64,000 nt of DNA, from positions 62,001 to 126,000 of the forward strand of contig NZ_AZWQ01000019.1 in the NCBI RefSeq assembly GCF_000514815.1, written 5' to 3'. This document shows positions 59,380-64,000 of this stretch, one piece after another. This DNA is from Salinispora fenicalii. GTDB taxonomy: Bacteria; Actinomycetota; Actinomycetes; Mycobacteriales; Micromonosporaceae. Position 1 is the first letter of the stretch. Each line of letters opens with the position of its first letter. Under the pieces are notes generated by a model. The model was not told the DNA's origin, made no database searches, and saw only the letters and a program-made list of their open reading frames with translations. The translations under genes and the position numbers were made by a program.

Positions 59380-59844
59380 TCAGTGCGGACGAAGTGTCCA
59401 GACGATGGTCATCTCGCCGGTCGGTTTCCCCTCCTCGGTGGCGATCTCCACGGGTACCGAGAACTCGGGTCGCTCTCCGGCGTCCAGCTCCGCGACCACG
59501 TCGGCGACCGGCCGATCGAGCCGCGCGGTCGCCCGCACCGGCCCCATGGCGAGCTTCCGGTACGCGATCTCAGCGCTGACGGCGAGCGGTGTCGCCCGGT
59601 CGAGCACCGACGCGAACGCGGCCACCACGACCGCACCGGAGGCGGTCTCGCCGAGGGTGAACATGGCGCCGGCGTGCGGCCCACCGACATGGTTGTGGGT
59701 GGCCGGCGTGTCGGGCAGCCGGACCACAGCCTGGACCGCGCCGTCGGCCTCGGGGGCCACCTCGACGAATTCGACGCCCAGCGTACGGGCGAAGGGCACG
59801 GCCGCCAGCATGCTGGCGGCCACCTGACTCGCATCGATGCTCAT
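59380..59844 (-). CDS. DUF4442/PaaI-type hot-dog thioesterase
   Basis: The 154-residue protein has the hot-dog fold pattern FARTLGVEFVEVAPEADGAV, THNHVGGPHAGAMFTLGETA (the HxGxxxxLxE-like catalytic loop) and AEIAYRKLAMGPVRATARLD. It should hydrolyse acyl-CoA or a related thioester; the substrate is unknown. ATG 59844. A longer upstream open frame is not coding. It lies between the ABC ATPase gene and the phosphoglucomutase gene on the same strand, 59 bases before the latter, with no clear functional tie. Confidence 0.82.
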   Translation of the reverse strand: MSIDASQVAASMLAAVPFARTLGVEFVEVAPEADGAVQAVVRLPDTPATHNHVGGPHAGAMFTLGETASGAVVVAAFASVLDRATPLAVSAEIAYRKLAMGPVRATARLDRPVADVVAELDAGERPEFSVPVEIATEEGKPTGEMTIVWTLRPH

Positions 59845-59908
59845 ACCCGCACACGTTACCGACGGGTAACCGAGGCGACAAGGCAACGCCCAGCGCCAGA
59901 TTCCCGTG

Positions 59909-61216
<1,308 letters not shown>

Positions 61217-61367
61217 CCGTTCCTCCCCCACCCGACCAACTCGGACCTGAACGACTGTGACGAGCCCCACCCGACCTGTGCATCGGATGAACGTACAGTC
61301 TTCGCCGCAGGACAGCTCCGCGGTGGGCCAGCAGAGCAGGACGTTGGGGGATCAGGCGCGGTGGGCG

Positions 61368-63563
61368 CTAATCGGCCGGATCAGCTTCGGCGACCTCCGC
61401 ACCAAAGATCCGCTGGACCACCCGTTCGGCGGCGTGGCCGTCGTCGAGCTGGCAGAACCGCTCCCGGAACTGACGTCGCGCCTCCTCTGCCGACGGATCA
61501 CGCAGCGCACCGGAGCGGACGAGATCGAGCAGACCGGCGAAATCCGTCGCCACCGCACCCGGCGGTTCCGCGACCACATCCAGGTAGACCCCGCGGGTCA
61601 GCCGATACGCCGCCCAGTCCGGCGCATACACGACGATCGGCTTATCCAGGACGGCGTAGTCGAACATCGCCGACGAGTAGTCGGTGACCAGCACGTCGGC
61701 GGCGAGGTACAGATCCTCCACCCGGCGATAGTTGCTCACGTCGATCACTCGGTCCCGGCTGGCCAACCGTGACGGCTGGCGATTCCGGTCGTGGAAGTAG
61801 TGGCTACGCATCAGCAACCGACCGGTTGGTCCCAACGCGGCGAGGAACTGGCCCGGGTCGAACGGCGGCTGATACCCCGGCAGGTGCTCACGGTGCGTCG
61901 GCGCGTACAGGACCACCTGATCGTCAACCCCCAGGCCCAACTCGGCCCGGATCCGCAACACCTCCTCGGCAGTCGCGGTGGACAGCCGGTCGTTGCGGGG
62001 ATACCCCACCTCAAGAGTGGTGTACTTGGCTGGGTAGGCCCGCTCCCACATCTGGGTGGAGAAGCTGTTCGAGGTAATGCTGTAGTCCCACCGGTCCGCC
62101 CGGCGAAGTAGCCCGCCGAAGTTCATCCGGCTCCCACCCGGGTAGCGCTGCTGGTCCAGGCCCATCACCTTGACCGGCGTGCCGTGGTGGGTCTGCACGT
62201 GCACGGTACCGGGGCGTTTACGGACGAAATCCGGGAAGTTGACATTGTTGACCAGCCAGCGGGCCCGCGCCAACGCCCGGTAGGCGGCAGGGGTGCCGTC
62301 GATCACATAGTCCACGCCCGGCGGCAGCGAATCCACCTTGTCCCGCCGAACGATCCACACTCCCCGTATGTGCGGGGCGAGCCGACGAGCGGCTTCATAG
62401 ATGGCCGCCGGGTTGCAGGCGTAACCGCGGTACCAGTAGGCGGCGTACACCGCCAGCTGCGGGTCAACCGGCCGCAGCAACTCGGCCTGGTAGTACTTGC
62501 GCAACCCGGCGCCCCGAGCCCGCCGGGCGGACCGCCTCGCCCGTCGGCGGACCTGCCGCGACTGCCGGGCAACGACGTCCCGCGCTCGGGATACACCGCG
62601 CAGCGCGTTGAACGTACGCCACCGACCGGTGGCGACCAGTCGGTGCTTCAGCCCTTCGATCCCTTCCTGGGCCGGCAGGCCCCGCGCCGGACGCCAGCGG
62701 TCGTAGTCAGCGCTGATCTGGGCGAAGAAGGCGGATCGCAGGTCCGGGGGAATCCGCTCCCCGGCACCGAGAACGGTCAGGTAATGCCAGATCATCCGTT
62801 CGAAGAGCGCCACGCGGAGATCATCATCCGCCAGCTCTCCCTCATCCAGGAACTCAAACACCCGGTGCCACTGGGTGAAGACCTCGAAGTGCCGGTCCCC
62901 GAGGGTCCGGGTAATCGCACCGGCCCGCCGCTGCCGGTAGTTCAGGCAGACCCGATCCAGCACCCCGATCCGCTTAGCGCACAGGAACACGGGATAGCTG
63001 AACGAGACATCCTCGTACCAGCCAGGGGCGAAGCGCAGCCCGTGCTCGAGCAGGAACTCGCGGCGCAGCACCTTATTCCACGCGGTATGCAGCAGGTGGA
63101 GCGTCTCCGGCCGATCACGCAACTCGAACGTCTCCGGTCCGAGCGGATCGGGGAAGACGTCACGCATCCCGCTCCGGGTGGAACGCCCGGTCCACCAGGC
63201 GCGCACATGGTCCACAACGAGGACATCAGGGTCGGTGGCGCGCAGCCGCTCGACTACCTCGGGGAGGCACTCCGGCACCAGCCAGTCGTCACTGTCAACA
63301 AACCACACGTACTCGCCGGTGGCCTGGTCCAAACCGGCGTTACGGGCCGGACCGAGCCCCTGGTTCTCCGGTAGCCGAAGGGCCCGCACCCGTTGGTCTC
63401 GGGCCGCGTACTCGGCCAGGATCTCACCGCTGCCATCCGGCGAGCAGTCATCGACACCAATCACCTCGATATCCGCTACCGGCTGCCCGAGGATCGAGTC
63501 CAGGCATTCGCGCAGGTAGCCCTGCACCCGGTAGGCCGGAACCACGAAACTGATCAGTGCCAC
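61368..63563 (-). CDS. GT2 glycosyltransferase fused to CDP-glycerol glycerophosphotransferase-like domain
   Basis: The 731-residue protein has an N-terminal GT2 domain (about 1-300) with ISFVVPAYRVQGYLRECLDS, EVIGVDDCSPDGSGEIL and the acceptor DxD in YVWFVDSDDWL. A basic linker (SRQVRRRARRSARRARGAG) follows, then a TagB/TagF-like domain (about 350-731) with HVQTHHGTPVKVMGLDQQ, VLYAPTHREHLPGY and VLVTDYSSAMFDYAVLDKPI. It probably makes a glycosyl- and (glycero)phosphate-containing cell-wall polymer (teichoic-acid-like) at the membrane. GTG 63563 follows GGGGGGATCGG; an upstream TTG is less likely. It lies 11 bases behind the DUF5941 gene. Confidence 0.9.
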   Translation of the reverse strand: MALISFVVPAYRVQGYLRECLDSILGQPVADIEVIGVDDCSPDGSGEILAEYAARDQRVRALRLPENQGLGPARNAGLDQATGEYVWFVDSDDWLVPECLPEVVERLRATDPDVLVVDHVRAWWTGRSTRSGMRDVFPDPLGPETFELRDRPETLHLLHTAWNKVLRREFLLEHGLRFAPGWYEDVSFSYPVFLCAKRIGVLDRVCLNYRQRRAGAITRTLGDRHFEVFTQWHRVFEFLDEGELADDDLRVALFERMIWHYLTVLGAGERIPPDLRSAFFAQISADYDRWRPARGLPAQEGIEGLKHRLVATGRWRTFNALRGVSRARDVVARQSRQVRRRARRSARRARGAGLRKYYQAELLRPVDPQLAVYAAYWYRGYACNPAAIYEAARRLAPHIRGVWIVRRDKVDSLPPGVDYVIDGTPAAYRALARARWLVNNVNFPDFVRKRPGTVHVQTHHGTPVKVMGLDQQRYPGGSRMNFGGLLRRADRWDYSITSNSFSTQMWERAYPAKYTTLEVGYPRNDRLSTATAEEVLRIRAELGLGVDDQVVLYAPTHREHLPGYQPPFDPGQFLAALGPTGRLLMRSHYFHDRNRQPSRLASRDRVIDVSNYRRVEDLYLAADVLVTDYSSAMFDYAVLDKPIVVYAPDWAAYRLTRGVYLDVVAEPPGAVATDFAGLLDLVRSGALRDPSAEEARRQFRERFCQLDDGHAAERVVQRIFGAEVAEADPAD

Positions 63564-63574
63564 CCGATCCCCCC

Positions 63575-64000
63575 CTAACCCGGCGAGCAACCGCTACCAC
63601 CGGTCGATCCCGCCGCCCTTTTGGCGCGGGCAGGCTTGATCACCCAGGCGAGAGTAACACTTCCTGCTAGTACCAACCAAAAGTAGGCAGCGAGTATAGC
63701 TACGCCAATCTCAACAATTCCGGAAATCGCCGATAGAGCCAGCACCGTCGACCGCCCTTCCCAACCCAGCATGGCGTCGTGCAACGGCGGGGCCAGCTTC
63801 CGCTTCTCCAATCGTGCGGTCAGGTCGTAATGGTGCAAGGTCAGCACAAAGATATACCCGAAGATCAGCCAGGCTGGGACGCCGCCGAGCACACCGACCG
63901 CGACCGCGAAGAGATACTCCGCCGCACGCAGCGCCGCCGGCACCAGCCAGTCCAGGGCCCCGCCGTGCGCGGCCCGAGCCCCCGCGGCGGCCAGCAGCAG
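63575..64000 (-). CDS. DUF5941-like membrane protein, C-terminal part
   Basis: The frame is open to the right edge; at least 141 codons are visible, ending at the stop at 63575. It has hydrophobic helices (YLFAVAVGVLGGVPAWLIFG; SGIVEIGVAILAAYFWLVLA) with HHYDLTARLEKRKLAPPLHD between, as in DUF5941 proteins, which in Micromonosporaceae are fused to or next to CDP-alcohol phosphatidyltransferase genes. The start lies outside the window. The 11-base spacing to the GT2-TagF gene suggests a joint role in a cell-envelope polymer. Confidence 0.75.
   Translation of the reverse strand: MLLAAAGARAAHGGALDWLVPAALRAAEYLFAVAVGVLGGVPAWLIFGYIFVLTLHHYDLTARLEKRKLAPPLHDAMLGWEGRSTVLALSAISGIVEIGVAILAAYFWLVLAGSVTLAWVIKPARAKRAAGSTGGSGCSPG

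Overview
The window looks like a chromosomal segment of a high-GC actinomycete, most likely Micromonosporaceae (Salinispora- or Micromonospora-like). The grounds are GC-rich third codon positions, many GTG starts, a complete actinobacterial ESX/type VII secretion locus, and a CDP-glycerol/DUF5941 locus at the right edge. No species call is possible from sequence reading alone.

1-10.3 kb is an accessory and defence region. A minus-strand cassette encodes a C5-cytosine methyltransferase, a Vsr-type nick endonuclease with a long N-terminal extension, a GHKL ATPase of the MORC/paraMORC kind with an inserted zinc ribbon, an SF2 helicase with an N-terminal Mrr-like nuclease domain, and a small unknown protein. 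A further gene, coupled by ATGA, is broken by several frameshifts. To its right lie a DUF4259 protein, an orphan CdiA-CT-like toxin module with a probable immunity gene, and a tRNA-like element.

10.3-15 kb holds a DIP1984-family gene and tRNA-Arg(CCT). The 3' part of this tRNA is repeated 1.5 kb downstream as a 39-bp direct repeat, bounding a small integrated remnant with an IS3-like orfA relic and a membrane protein. Then come a Ser/Gly/Ile-repeat membrane protein and a sortase-anchored choice-of-anchor-A surface protein.

15.2-31.1 kb is the type VII secretion locus: mycosin MycP, two WXG100 proteins, EccB and EccD on the minus strand; EccC, two candidate substrates, a second divergent mycosin, EccE and a coupled unknown protein on the plus strand. 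EccB/C/D/E form the membrane machine, EccC is the motor, and the mycosins are the associated proteases.

31.1-39.1 kb holds an FtsX-type permease relic, Xaa-Pro aminopeptidase and a six-gene minus-strand biosynthetic operon: JmjC/cupin-like oxygenase, alpha-oxoamine synthase, CitE-like lyase, ornithine cyclodeaminase-like, ATP-grasp-like, MaoC hydratase. Most of its genes overlap by a few bases. It looks like an uncharacterised small-molecule pathway. Just upstream is a decayed ECF sigma/anti-sigma pair.

40-54.8 kb is mostly chromosomal housekeeping: spermidine-synthase-like protein, GH92 mannosidase, methyltransferase, cation exchanger, copper operon (copA, small His-rich protein, copZ) divergent from csoR with two CsoR-type palindromes, YibE/F protein, a cell-wall-associated M15-like protein behind a long leader, beta-carbonic anhydrase, and a C39-like protein. 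54.8-64 kb carries an MT0933-type small protein, dienelactone hydrolase-like protein, GH65 phosphorylase with beta-phosphoglucomutase, a DUF4442 thioesterase, a MalK/UgpC-type ABC ATPase, a GT2-TagF-like fusion and a partial DUF5941 protein.
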